A stretch of 64,000 nt of DNA from Lophium mytilinum (lineage: Eukaryota > Ascomycota > Dothideomycetes > Mytilinidiales > Mytilinidiaceae), in the NCBI GenBank assembly GCA_010093605.1, contig MU004197.1, forward strand, positions 124,001-188,000, in the 5' to 3' direction. Positions within the stretch are counted from its first letter, which is position 1, and each line of letters opens with the position of its first letter. This document shows positions 10,411 through 22,679 of this stretch, one piece after another. A model generated the notes under the pieces. It saw only the letters and a program-made list of their open reading frames with translations, searched no databases and was not told the origin of the DNA. Made by a program: the position numbers and the translations under genes.

Positions 10411-11122
10411 AACGTAGGGATAGGGTGGTAGTAATGAGAGGCCTAACATAAATATCTATACCTTTCCTAGCATTGGATCAACTCTACATGTTGGTTTGTG
10501 TCCACCTTTATCGATAAGAACCAGCCAATAAGGTCTAGCCGCTTAATTTAACGATTGGCCAAGAATTGCTTACGTAACAACCCAACACACTAACGTGCGA
10601 AGGAATACGGCAGGACACTAGGATCTTTTACGAATGCACGTTTTTCTCCGACCATTATTCCATCCCTGCTAGGTGCTACATTTTCTGAACTCGAAGCAGT
10701 AGATATCTGGAACTGTTTTGCCTAACTAAGGGCGTGCTGGCTGTGGCACCCCTAACAGCGGTGTCAATTATGCAAGAGTAGAGCCCGGGCAGTGAGATGT
10801 CTGTGGGCCCCAATATAAGGTATAGTACTATACTGGATCCGCACCATTAGTGAAGGGTAATTACGCAGCAGCATCGATAGCAGTCGAACAGCGCTAGTCA
10901 AGTCACATACTCAGCATTGCACCGTGGTGTTTTTATTTGTTTTTGTATTTTCTCATCCTCTAGAATACTGGGGCCTCCCAGACACCGCTCAACCCCGTCC
11001 ATCAGGACAGACACCCCATGACCATATGCAGTATGCCCATCGCAAAACACCAATATCTGCTTGCAAATTCAAACGCACCCAACTCGCACTCCAAATCGCA
11101 CCTGAGACTCAGCCACCGAAAC
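10411..11122. other. Gap between the P2-side fragment and the P3 3' flank
   Basis: No gene is supported. One dispersed-repeat copy lies at about 10728-10800 (plus orientation: GTGGCACCCCTAACAGCGG then GCAGTGAGATG). A T-rich tract occupies 10926-10955. A partial class A start (CAACCCCGTCCATCAGGACAG) lies near 10989-11009. Confidence 0.4.
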
Positions 11123-11400
11123 CCAAAACTATAAGACAAACCCGAACACCGGCTAGCCAGAGCACCGGGGAATACAAGAAATCTTCTTCTGCAAGAGGTG
11201 TCCGCAGTACTGCGTTCAAAACCTCTCATAGTATCGGAACTCCAAGTTTCCCCATTTTTGATTTTGTGGTGTAGTGTCCGGAATGCCACAACCCCTTCCT
11301 CTCCGAGTGATGTCCGCAACATTGCGTTCAAAATCGCTTGAAGAGTCAGGAGTCTGCCGGACGGTTGGCATATGTTGGGTGTAGGTGTTGGGGATTATTA
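11123..11400. other. Class B conserved hairpin element, 3' flank of P3
   Basis: Contains the class B opener (ACAAACCCGAACACC, then CTAGCCAGAG) near 11136-11162. Two CGCA-x4-TGCG hairpins follow at 11203-11214 and 11315-11326, each followed by TTCAAAA. A TTTTTTG-rich block follows at 11411-11510; it is A-rich in the mRNA sense of P3 and may be 3' UTR. Confidence 0.55.
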
Positions 11401-11587
11401 GTCTTCTAGGCTCTTTTTTGTTTTGTTTTTTTGTTGTTTTTTACTTTTTGTCAGTTGTTTTTGTTTTTTTTTGTTTTTTGTTCTGTTTTTGTTGTTTGTT
11501 TCGTTTTTGGTGGTGTGTGTTGGGCTGCGCAATCGCATAATTCTCTCCATCGCCCTCGGAGCACTACATTCGGCCCCGCTTCTTCGT

Positions 11588-14500
11588 CTACTGAAGCTCC
11601 TGGAGCATTGCTTGCTCAGCTCCGTCTTCCCCTCCCCAGCCATCGTCGTCATCATCATCGTCTGGAACCGCGAAGGTGCTGTTGTCAGGCGCTGTGTCGT
11701 TCTCTGGCGCTGCGGCGAGGGCGGGCGGCTCTAGAGGAACATCCCTTTCCTCTGGTTCTTGTGGCCGCCCCTGCCTGGCGTTCGCCGCCTGACGATCACG
11801 TTCCGCAACGCGTTGAGCCAGAGTCTCGTGGTCAGAGGGCTCGGTGTCGCCCATAAGCTCAGCCTGCCTAGTCGCCTCTTCCTCCTTCTCCGACGCAACC
11901 AATTCAGCTTGCCACTTCTGAAACTGCCGCCCCGCTTCGTCTGCCGCATCCTGCGCGTCTTTGGCCTTCATTAAAGCCGTCGTACGGGCAGCACTGTTCC
12001 TAGCGTCACGAATCGCCTGCTCCGCGACCTTCTTGAGCTCGATTTGGCGCCGCTGCTCCTCCTCCGCTTCTTGCGCCATCTTTGCACGGTACGCTTTATC
12101 TGCGGCGAGGTCGCGTGCGAACTCCGGCTCTTTGAGCTTGTACTTGGCCTGGAACGCTGCGTTCCTAGCGCGCATCTCGGCCTCGGATCGTCGGGCTTCT
12201 TCCTCCATTGCGGCTTCATCTGCTTTCTGTTGGTCCGCGATATCCTTCTTGGCCTTGCGCATCTGCGCCGCGCCGATCGCTATCCGCCCCTCATCGCCCT
12301 CCTGTTGGATCTTCTCACCGTACCGCTGGTCGTTCCGTCGGTCCTCGTAATGGCCAGCTGCCCAGAAGCGAATCGCGCGCTCCTCAGCGTCGACGGCTAG
12401 ATATACCATATCTTCGTCGGTGAACAGCGGCGCGTCTTTGAATAAGCGCGCGCGGTTCTGGCGTTGGAAGACGTGTTCGTATAGAAAGTATAGCCCTTTC
12501 AGGCGGACGTCGTTTAGCCAGTGGGAATACCGTTCCTCCTTCCAGTCTTCAGGGTGATACCGCTCTCGCTGGAGGAACACTGGCTGAAGGCGGTCCAACG
12601 CAGAGCGCGTGCTGAATGGCAACGGTAATGGAGCAATCTGCGTCTCGCGATGCGGTGCCTCTACATTGCTTGACCGTGGCGTCTGCGTGGAAGCTTGTGG
12701 CATAACACTAGGTGGAGGGAACGTGGAGGCTACAACCGTTAGTATTTTACGTTTTCCATCTGTGTTGTTTGAACGTGACATACCATTAGAAGCTTCTGGA
12801 CGAGCATCAGGCGTGGGGGGCGCCTGTGCAAACTGCTGACGTCCGGGTTGGTTTTCCATAGCCTGGGACGTGCTATGAGGGGAAGATGGACTCTGGAGAG
12901 TAGGTTCCATGTTTACTTCCATATTAATGGGCAGAGGCGCAAATCCTGGAAGATCCTTCACAGAGAGTCTCCAATCCGCAAGACACCTAAGCCAGAGTGC
13001 CGAGTTACCAACCTTGACGCTACCCATTCGACGAGACAGCTTCTCGACCTCCTCATGGTATTTATCATAGCTTCCAGCTCCCCGTGCGTTCGCAATCTTG
13101 AACTCCATTGCGCGTGCAAGGGTTACCCGCTCTTCGTATGAAAAGTTGCCGTTGTTGGCAACACCAGCCTCAGATAATGTCTGGAAGATGTGGCCCAAGA
13201 CGCCTTGACGTATATCCAGATATTTACGGAGGGTCGGGTCTGCAGGGAACAGCTCCATAACCGAGTAATTCTGCGAGGAAAGTTGAGGCGCTTGAGGTGG
13301 CGTTGCGTCAGGAACGCTACCTCCGGATGCGTTGTCATCGACGCCCATCTGCTCATCGCCATCATTATCTTGAGTTTCCTCCTTCATTTTGACGTTGCCA
13401 GTTTCGAGGTCATCCCGGGACTGCGGATTTGGCTTGACAACACCTGCGCCTTGGAAATGGTCCTGAACCGTTAGGGCGCCCCCGGAGTGAGCGACCCCGT
13501 TGACTTCAACTTCCTTAGACTCGTGTCCCATTCCGTCCTTCATTTTGACGTTGCCAGTTTCGAGGTCGTCCTTGAACTGCGGGTTTGGCTTCACAGCAGC
13601 TGCGACTTGGAAGTGGACCTGACCCGTTGCGGCGCCCCCGGAGTGTGAGATCCCGTTCTCTTCAACATCCTTGGACACGTCGCCCATATCATGATCGAAC
13701 TTGTCTGTTGTGTTCTCGCCGTTTGCGGTCGCCGGGCCTGCTTGAGGTTGTGTACCCTGATTTGCGTTTACCTGCAGAGCACTAGACACAAACGGCCCTT
13801 GTTGGTTTACGAAAGGTGTAGCTCCTGAGTTGGATGGAGCTTGGTTTGCTGGGACTTGAGTTGCTGGGGCTTGCGCAGCTTGAAAGTCCATAGCATGCTG
13901 GGTGATGATGGGTTTGAAGCTAGGGTCAAAGGTAGAGCGAGGAACAGCAAGTCCGAAAGAACTCGGCGGAGCCGCTGGCCCACCCACTGGAGTCGTTGGG
14001 GCAGCCTTGGCCAAAGTAGACTTCGTAGCGTGCTGGGCGATGTTGGGGTTGAAGCTCGGGATGAAGCTCGGGGTGTAGCTCAATCGAGGGCGCGCAAGTT
14101 TATATTCGTTCACCGGAGTCGCCAACACACTCGCTGGAGTCGCCGAAGTAGTCTTGGGTGTTGTAGGCTCAAAGACCATGGCTTCTTGATTGATAGATGG
14201 GTCGCGAGGAAGTTTGAATTCAAAGCGCGCAGGACGGAGAACTATGTCGCAAGACCGAGTCGCCTGCCCACCGACGGGAGTTGTTGGCGCAGCCTTGGCC
14301 AATGTAGGCCGAGGTTTCAGTGCTTGCTTAGAAAGGGTTGATTTGACTCTAGCCATGTTCACCGAAAGCGGACGAGCAGAAACCGAGCCCCTCGAGCGAG
14401 TCGCTAGCTCGCTCACTGGAGTGATTCGAGCGTCCTTGGGCAATGTAGGCTGAGAGTCGATAGCTTGCCCAATGGTGTTTGATTCGGAACTAGTACGGAA

Positions 14501-17500
14501 TACGAAGCGAGGAGGATCAAGAACGAACTTGCTCGACGAAGTGGTTGGGGTAAAGTCCAGAGACTGCATGGGTACCGGACGGGTGCTGCTCTGCTCTCCA
14601 GCGATGTGAGGAGGGGTTGACGACGTGGAATCGGTGCCAGGAGTCCCAGATGGAAGCGAGCGATCTGAAGCCTCTGTATTTGAGCTCGGTCCCGTGGTCT
14701 CATTCGAAGTGCCCCATTTTGAGGGCTCTGTAGATCGTGCAGTATTGTCCCCGCCTTTGTCGTTGCCGTGAGAGCTTCCAGACGCCTCAGCACCCCCTTG
14801 ACCACCGTCAGCAGGGTCATCGTCATCCGCATCATCGCCATCTTTCTTATGGATACTTAGATCCTTGTCGTCAGCTAGTTCATTCCGCTTTTTGGCAGCC
14901 TGCTCATCCTTCTTTCGCTCATCAGGATCCCTGAAATCGTCATCGTCGATACCGCTAACAAAATCCTTCTTTTTAAGCGTGAAGAGTGTCCCTTCACAAA
15001 CAGGGAGAGGAATTTCGCTAGCGATAGCAATCCACTTTTCATCGGCCTCAGTAGTAAACACGAACTCAGGCGAGAGCTCTTGAAGGATAGCGAGTGACTG
15101 GCGCATGAAGTTTCCCTCATTACTCCAAAAAAGAGTCACCTTTGGCCCGAGAGCAAGCATAAGCAAGTCCTCAGCACTCGTAGGCTTCGCTAAGTGATAG
15201 CGTGTTCGGAGCAAATCTTCCGTTTGCCTCATATTAATAGCTCTCCGCCTAACCTTTTTAATCTTACGGGGCGGAGTATTGGATCCGGCAGTGGACTGAA
15301 GCTCATTCACGGTGTTCTCGCCTTCGGGTTCCTTGTTGTCATCTTTGTTGGGATTGAGCTGGCGAGCGGTGTCGTTGGACACGGTAGTTTGAAACCCAGA
15401 AGAGTTGGTAGCAGACTCCGAAGATGGTCCAGCCAGACCGGTCGATCTCGAGTGATCAGCGTGCTGAGCCGGTAGAGAAGTATCGACACCTGCACCAGTA
15501 GTAATGGCGCTGGGGGATGTCGCATTTAGAACGTTGTTCGTGTCCTCCTCAGTGGTATTCGTGAGGGTCTCTTGTCCTTTCGATGGTGCGCCCGCTCCAT
15601 CTGAACCGTGCGTCTTGACCTCAACCTGTGTGGAGATCTCATTCTTTGTCGAGACCCCATCTTGTGTCGAGATCTCACCCTGTGTCAGAACCTCACCGCT
15701 TGTCAAGACCTCACTGTGTGTTGAGACCTCACCGTTCAATATAGAGCTAGACGGTGATTTCGCTGGTGACTCTGACGACAACGTATCGGTGGCTAGGCTG
15801 TTCGGGTCATGGCTGATAGTGAGGCTGCTGGGAGGAAGCTCCCCATGTTTATCCTCGCCCTTAACACGTTCCACTATATCGGTGACATTGGTGTTGAGCG
15901 CAGATGCTAGGTTGTTTGCGGAGTTTGGTGAGCCATGGGTGAGAAGAGAGCTCATAACAGAGCTTGGCGAACCTGACTCTTCCGAGTTTCCAGTCTGGCG
16001 CACAGGAGAGCTGGGAGTGTTATCCACGGGATTCTGCGCAACAGCCTGGTTTGATTTAATGGCTATCGCACTACCTTTTCCGGGATTGCTTGGATCGTCA
16101 TCGCCATCTGAGTCGTCCTCTTGACCATCACTTTGATCCTCGGAGTCTTTCTTCCTTTCATCCTGGTCTGCACCTGCACCATGGCGGTTGGGAGAGTCAT
16201 CACCCTGACCTGCACCTGCACCATGGCCCTCGTCCTCGGGGGTACCATCATCATCACCCTGGCCTGCACCTGCGCCTTGGTCGTCGTCCTCAGGAGTGTC
16301 GTCATCCTTATCTTTGCGCGTGTCCGAGTCGGGTTCCTGAGTCTCATTCTTTTCTTCGAACGGGGAATAGACGTTAGTCAGTTGCTTCTTGATGTCTTGC
16401 ACATCTTCGCTCAGCGCGAGAACAAGTCCCTTCTCAGCCTTGGAGTCGACGTCGCCACGCATGATCTGGAGATCGTTGCTGAGCGCCGTGACAGCATCCT
16501 TCCCAGCTTTCGAATAAAGGATTTCGCTCATCCCCTCTACTAAAGTGATAACTTTATCGGTATCGGTCTTTGAAGCGAAGTGGCCATCAAAATTCTTGAC
16601 CTCTTGTTCCAGGATAGTGAAATCTTGCTTTTCAGCCTTGTCGTCGACGGCCTTAGCAAGGGCTTGGCTATCCTCCCGGAGAGTGGTGAGGTCTTGCGCA
16701 TGAGCCTTCTGTGAAACATCCGCAGTGAGAGTCTGAACAGTCTGTTCCAAGGCAGTCAAGCGTTTCTTGATGGCCTTCTTTGCAACATCAGCCTGCAAGG
16801 TCTGAACTGAGTTTTGCAGTCCAGTAACGTCATCAGCATCCGACTTCGTGAGAAGTTGAGCATTCGTATTCTGGACCTCTTGTTGCAGATCCGTGACGTC
16901 CTGCTTTTCAGCTTTCCGGGCAAGTTCCTTTGTGACCTTGCGACGAAGAACACCAACACGCCTAATGCTCTTGTCATCTTGCTCCTTCGTCATCATCCGC
17001 AGTGCTTGCTGGGTGTTCTTTGTCGCTCGGACAGCTTCCCTGCGAGAGCGCCTAGTCTGCTTTTGGTGCAAACGTAAAGCAAACCGTTGTTGACGAAAAG
17101 CATGATTCCGCTTCTCCACGGCGACTTTGGAGTCTTCGAGAAGAGTGATTTTGGCTTCAAGCGCAGCGACTACATTCTTGTCTGCCTTCGTTGCGATAGA
17201 AGCGTGCATCTTAGTGTCTTTGTCCTCGGACTCTTTCATAGACGCAAGTGTGGCTCGCAGCATATCCTGGCAGTCCGGATCGGCGAGGCACTCTTTGAAC
17301 AGGCTCTGACGCTCTGAGGTGGTGATCGAAGATTCGGCGTCGGTATGAATTCCCTTGGATAGTTTTTCATCGACGGACTTTTTGTATGCTTCGAAGTCAT
17401 TGTTCAAAGTAGTCAGGAGTGCAGATAGGCCTTCGACTGCTGTGCGCAATTGAGAGAAGTGCGCATGGTCCGACAGCTTTTCGGTCTCGAGGAACTTTGC

Positions 17501-18882
17501 GTCCATGCTGTCGATACCTTTTTTGAGCTGCTTGATAGTATCATGCTCCGCCAATTGGTCGCCTGAAAGAAGACTTTTGAGATCTATGCGGATCTTCTTG
17601 ACTTGCTTGTCAATGCCCTGAGCGGTAGGTATTAGGTTCCCGGCCTCGTCGCGCAGGCCGCAGATAATGTCTCGGAGCTTATTGACTTTCGTCACAAGGT
17701 TCTGGAAAGTCTGATGTTGGAATACAGCATCGGACGTTGGTCGCCTATTGATCTTTCTCGTAAGGGTTTCGATCTTGGGATCCAGATCAGTGGTCTTTGC
17801 GCGACTACTAATGTCTTTCAGGATGTGTCCGAACTTGAGATCCAGATCCTTGGTGAATCCTAACATGAACTGATTCCACATGATAGTCACATCCTCGGGC
17901 TTTGCTCGACCATCAATGTCTTGCTGGATTTCCTCCATCTTGGCACTGAAATCTTCGACCTTCAGACGGCCATCGATCGCTTTCTGGAACTCCTCAAGTG
18001 TAGAAGCCAGGTCTTCGGCATCCGCACAGCTACCAATTGCTTCCATGAGTTCAGCAATCTTGGTATCCCATTCGTCCTTGGAGACAAGATCATCGAGGTC
18101 CTGGATCGAACCCTGAGCAGCTTGTACGGGCTGGATGTTCGCAACGGGCGGAAGCTGAACGTTGACAGTGGCAGGCATCTGAGGATTCTGGGCAGGGATA
18201 GGCTGAGGATTGGGAGGTGGTTGCGCATTCGCGACGTGGCCTGCTAGACCAGCCCCAGCGCGCTTGGACTTTCTCGCGAGGTAGAGTAGGCATACAAGCA
18301 CCGCAATGACTGCGCCAAGGCCGATGGCGGTCGGACTGTCCGCGCAAAGACGTAAGAGATCGTCTTTGAGGAATTGAAAGCGTTCCTTCAGCATGGGGAT
18401 ATTGAGGCGCACGAAGAGCGCAAGGCGGTCCGCAAAGGTGGAGACAGGGGCCTGATTCAGCGGGAATTCTGGTGGGTTGGGATCGTGGCCAATCGTTGCC
18501 ATCATCGACGGATCGATCCAAGGGGCATGAAGACCGTTGGCTTTCCAAACTACACCCAAGATTGTTAGCCATAGATCATAACATACAAGAGGAAACACAG
18601 CATACCTTCTTCCAGAGCCGAAGCAAACTTTTCCGCTGGGCAATCAGTTAGAAATGGTGAATAGAGCAGATTTGAGCCGTTCTTGAGAATCAGATCCGCT
18701 TCCGCCATCGCAATTTTGAAGATCTCCTCTGGTACAATCGGAGGAGGTGGGTCGATGGTCGGATGGAATTCGCCCAGGAGCCACTTCATGAACTCCCGCG
18801 CTTTCTGTGGCGAATGGAAGATGGTTTCCAGGAACCATTGAAGGTCGCGCCACCCGTCGCGGAAAATATGGTCGAAGTCCAT
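11588..18882 (-). CDS. P3: 2412-residue membrane/coiled-coil giant-family protein with two modules
   Basis: Unrecognised. My model has exons 18882..18606 and 18549..11588, with a 56-bp intron (GTATGC, GGCTAAC, GTGTAG) and a G|TT junction. The first 110 residues match P4: W-R-D, a PPPP run, A-x-x-x-x-K-N-(G/S)-SNL-x-YSP, then V-W-K-x-N...P-W-x-DP. A membrane helix lies near 167-184 (IGLGAVIAVLVCLLYLA), followed by a basic stop-transfer segment. Residues about 215-800 form a long coiled coil with a recurring pattern around KAEKQD(V/F)T. The middle is acidic, Ser/Thr/Pro-rich and full of short repeats: a 17-residue GAGAGQGDD type, an 8-residue STQ/SGE type at 15,610-15,740, and a 52-residue pair at 13,382-13,690. 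Two modules lie near 13,215-12,960 and 12,530-12,260. The end is Ala/Glu/Arg-rich helix and poly-Asp. It is the longest member here. Confidence 0.85.
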
Positions 18883-19961
18883 ATTTGTGAAGAGCGCACA
18901 GCGTGCAGATGCAGTATTGTTAGCAGTAAGGGGAGGGTACCTGTCAGGAACAATGTTGGGAGTGGTTGGTGTGGGTGTGGTTGCTGGTTGCTGGTTGGTG
19001 GGGTGTGTAGGTTGGAGGACGGAGGATGGAGGAGAGAGGGTTTGGAAAAGGCGGACGGGGGTTTTGGGCCTGTTGACGCCAAGAAAACGCAGGCGACGTT
19101 AGTGAATCGAAAGAGTCCGCTGAAGGTAATGTTATTCACTAAACAGGAGATAAGCACGGTTTCACGGTACATCATGTCTAGAGAGTATTGTATAGTTATG
19201 ATGACTGCCTTCCCGGTACGAGGAAAGGCCTGCTGTTGATCTGAGGGCCTCTAATTGTGTGATTTGCCCGTATGCTGCCGGCGCTTGGAGTACCCCCTGA
19301 GGCTGGGCCCGTTCAAACACAATGCCAGGGCCTTGAAGCCGTAAATTGGAGGGGTTCTGTGTACTTCGCTCCCGGGGACATATGAATCGTATGCTCTCTA
19401 TCTCGCCAAGTTTGTGTCGATGGTTTGCAAGTCTCCTGACGACGTTTGAGGTGGCTCCGGCCCTTCTGCCGGCTGATGGTCTGATACCGGATACAAGCGC
19501 AATTATCAGCATGATCAACTTGTCATTTGGCTTTCCGATATTTTGAATAGTGCAGACAGTCTTCAAGAGTCTATGAGTGCGTGCAAAGGCTGAGGTAATC
19601 AAGGCAGGATTAGAGGGCTCAGAATAGGATACCACTTTTCGAGAGATAAACCTGAAACTTCAGATCGCACTCTGTATATCACATCATATACAGCATCATC
19701 CATTAAAGGCTTTCAATATCGCCGCAATGAAGGGAGCATCGTTTTGCATTTCGTGTAGTACGCTGAAGCCACAGAGCCACTGCTAACATTGTTGCAAGAC
19801 CCTAGCATATCCTCACCATATCACATAGTCACTTCATTAGGTTCATCATTATATTAAGTTTCTTTGGTTTTTCTCCCTAACAGTACATCGGCACCATTTT
19901 CATCTCCACCGTGTCATCAACCCACGCAGCCTAGCGGCTTCCATCATTAAAATGCCCATAT
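18883..19961. promoter_or_regulatory. P3 upstream region and unassigned gap
   Basis: GACGCCAAGAAAACGC begins at 19075 with GTTAGTGAATCG following, about 195 bp before the P3 ATG. A GGTTGG/GGAGGA-rich run lies between box and gene. Beyond it, 19162-19635 has an open minus-strand frame starting at GTG, with no recognisable domain and no conserved neighbour features. I do not call it a gene. The rest shows nothing I can assign. Confidence 0.4.
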
Positions 19962-20260
19962 CAAAACCCACAAGATTGAACACAAAACCCGACACTATCC
20001 AGAGATTGTCCAAACCCACAAAGCACCTGTCTCCTCAGGAGTGTCCGCAAGACTGCGTTCCAAACTCCCCAAAGAGGTCAGGCTCCAAGGTATCCTCTCC
20101 TTTGATGGCGCGGTGCAGTGTCCGAGACAATAAAGCGTCTTTCTCTCCAAGGCGTGTCCGCAAGACTGCGATCAAAACCCCTCGAAGCTCCCGAAACCTA
20201 ATCATGACTCGTACACATGTCCCGACACCATCCAGCCAGAGTGTCCGGAACTTCAGACCC
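19962..20260. other. Class B conserved hairpin element, 3' flank of P4
   Basis: Two identical 12-mers CGCAAGACTGCG form hairpins at 20046-20057 and 20159-20170, each preceded by GTGTC and followed by (T/A)TC-(C/A)AAA. ACCCGACACTATCCAGAG and ATCCAGCCAGAGTGTCCGGA match the class B opener. It lies directly behind the P4 stop codon. Confidence 0.55.
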
Positions 20261-20280
20261 CTCTCTCGGGCCGTCTCTTC

Positions 20281-21814
20281 TTAGCGTTGGTCCTTTAAAG
20301 AGAGCTCGATAGCCAATTTTACCTGCTCTTCGTCGAAGTCGGGGTCCTCTACCTTATAGTCATGACCTCTCGGCGGTGGAATATTACGGACGCGAGTAGG
20401 ACGACGTGTGCTGGTAGTCGATGCAGGAGGCGTTGTTGAGGCAAATACAGATCGGCCGGAATCGATCTCCAGTTTATCCATGCGCTCCATAGTCTCGTTG
20501 ACTAAGCTCGATAACGACAAGTACTGCTCACTGTCGAGAGTACGTAGCATCTTGATAACGATATCGGGCAGGAATTCCTCTGTCAACTCTCGGACGCAAT
20601 CTCGTTGCTCGCGCTTCACCCAGTCCATAGCTTTCTTAGTCATAGTCCTGTGGGTTCTATTGCGCGTGGCGACAGACATAACAAATCGTGACAAGTCCCG
20701 GTGGTGGCGACGCTCCGACTTGATCTGCGTAAGTTTGACCTGCACCGATTGCTTACGCAGGGTGTCGAACCGCTCGAGACCTTGCTTGACGAGTTTGTCT
20801 TGCTTGTCTTGTGATCTCTTTAAAGCCTGGACTATCCCACGGAGCTCGGCAGCCTCTTTCTCAGCAGCCTTCTTGGCCTGTCTCTCGCCTTCGAGATGTT
20901 GTTTCATTTCCGAGAGGGCTCGGTCGTAGCGTTCATTCAACGTAGTCAACTGGGACTCGAATGCGGAGAACCTTCGATTGAGCGCAGAATCTTCCGCCTC
21001 GTCGGCCTTGCTGGTAGTTATAGCGTTCCCAGCGTGCTTGCTATCATGGTTTGTTGTGACGTCGTAATGCCCCTCAGTCGGACCGTACTGCTCACTGGTG
21101 CCCGAAGAAGCATTGACACTGACACTGCCATTCTTTTCGTCCAAATATTTGTCGTCTTGGTCATGGTCACGGGTTGCGGCCTCATCGAAGGTGCTCTCCT
21201 CTTGCGCTCCAAATTTATGACTCGAGAGCCAGATAGAGAACAAGGGGGAGAACCAGAAATAGAATCGGGCAATGAGCCTGATGAAGCCGACACAGGCGAA
21301 GAGGAAGGGGAAGACTCCCGCTGGGTTATCGTTGCAGTACGCTCGAGTAGAGTTCCATGTGATCAGTCTCGGCGCACACGTCGGCAGGGCGTGGTAGGGG
21401 AGCAATGCTTCATGGTGCAAGACGAGGTGGGTTGTTGTCGGATCGTTCCACGGGGCGAACATCTCATTGACCTTCCAGACTGCAGGAAAAAATGTCAGCA
21501 AAAGACATCGCGCAATGGGAATATCTACACTTACCATTCTCGAGTTCGTCGAGGTACTTGATGTCCGGTGAAATATTTAGGTAGGGGGAGTATGGCAGAT
21601 TGGATGAGTTTTTGGCTATAACGTCGGCAGTGCTGAACGTAATTTTCCAAGGCGCGGGCGGCGGGGGTTCGATAGTCTTCGGATGCGGGAGGATGCCTTG
21701 CAGGTACATGATGAACCTGCGGAAGCTCTCGGACGGATGCAATGCAAGGTTTAGGCCATAGCGCATGTCGCGCCACGTATCCCGCCACGCATCCCGAAAG
21801 ATGCTGGGGGCCAT
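20281..21814 (-). CDS. P4: short membrane/coiled-coil member ending in a ubiquitin-interacting-type motif
   Basis: My model has exons 21814..21535 and 21479..20281, with a 55-bp intron (GTAAGT...CTGCAG), giving 492 residues. The first 110 residues are a clear paralogue of P3: RDAWRD, PPPP, KNSSNLPYSPYL, VWKVN...PWNDP. A hydrophobic region near 148-177 (FPFLFACVGFIRLIARFYFW) is probably one membrane pass or hairpin. An acidic linker is followed by a coiled coil (about 260-350) and a basic segment rich in R and H that resembles the P3 coiled coil. The C-terminal helical module is absent. The last residues read DEEQVKLAIELSLKDQ. This fits the ubiquitin-interacting motif pattern of acidic run, hydrophobic, Ala, Ser and acidic; in known UIMs the Ala and Ser contact ubiquitin. 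Ubiquitin binding is inference. Confidence 0.85.
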
Positions 21815-22679
21815 CGCTCTGAGTAGACGCGCAGAGCTTGAGCGCTGTTAGTAGTGTATTGGGGACAGCTGTCGTGATACTGTAAGGGTAGGAGTGTGTC
21901 GCAGTGATGCGGCAGGTGGATGGTTGGGAGTGGAGAAGAGACACAGGTGTGCCGACTTACGATGTGGAAGGGCCAGAGGAAGAGTTTGCTCGGCAGCAGT
22001 GGAGGTGAATGACCACAACCGCTAGCAGGCCCAATTGATGGCGAGTGCGCAGAACAGTGCCAGAGATTTGCAGTGGAGGCAGAGCGGAACACCCTGGGGA
22101 GTGCGTCTGGACGGACGCGATCACCTTGACGAGTGTACCAGTCGGGATAGAGAGCGGAGACAAGCTACACGGGACGAGGATGCGGGTGATGATCTGGTGG
22201 GATCAAAGGAGGATGTGGAGGAAGAAAAGCCTGGAGACTGCGGGAGGAAGACCTCGAGGGAGACTGCGAGCTTAGTGAGAATGACGATGGTGGGCTGGCT
22301 TGCTCTTCGATACACAGAATTTAGTGAATAAGATTACTCTAGCGGCTGAATTTAATGTGCCTCAGCAGGCGTAGTTTGCAACCACGATACGGGTACGCTT
22401 TTAACGGTACGCCATCTATTAGGGTCAATTGAAAGGATACTTTCATTGATATTACGAAACGATATATCCTCATTACACAATGCAGATGCTATAATGCTAT
22501 TAAGGTGGATCATACGCGGACAGACTGCAACAAACAAAGCGGAACCAGTATATGACACGTATTTCTTTAAGCCGCAGGATCTAATGTGTCACAATCATAA
22601 AAGCCGAGGAAACAATGTCTCTCTCTTTCGAAGAGCAAACGATGTCGAGCGGGATGCCACGAGGAGATCTAGCTAGGTA
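21815..22679. other. P4 upstream region, no further gene seen
   Basis: The first 300 bp upstream of P4 form the presumed promoter, but I find no GCCAAGA box. Short frames at 22352-22676 on both strands carry no recognisable domain. I see no shared repeat or hairpin element. Confidence 0.3.

Noticed and set aside
19162-19635. Minus-strand open frame of 157 codons between P3 and P4
   Set aside because: It starts at GTG, shows no domain, signal or coiled coil, and has no conserved promoter or 3' element. Chance opening is more likely.
22352-22676. Short overlapping frames on both strands upstream of P4
   Set aside because: No domain, no splice logic and no family element. Composition is close to the adjoining decayed tract.
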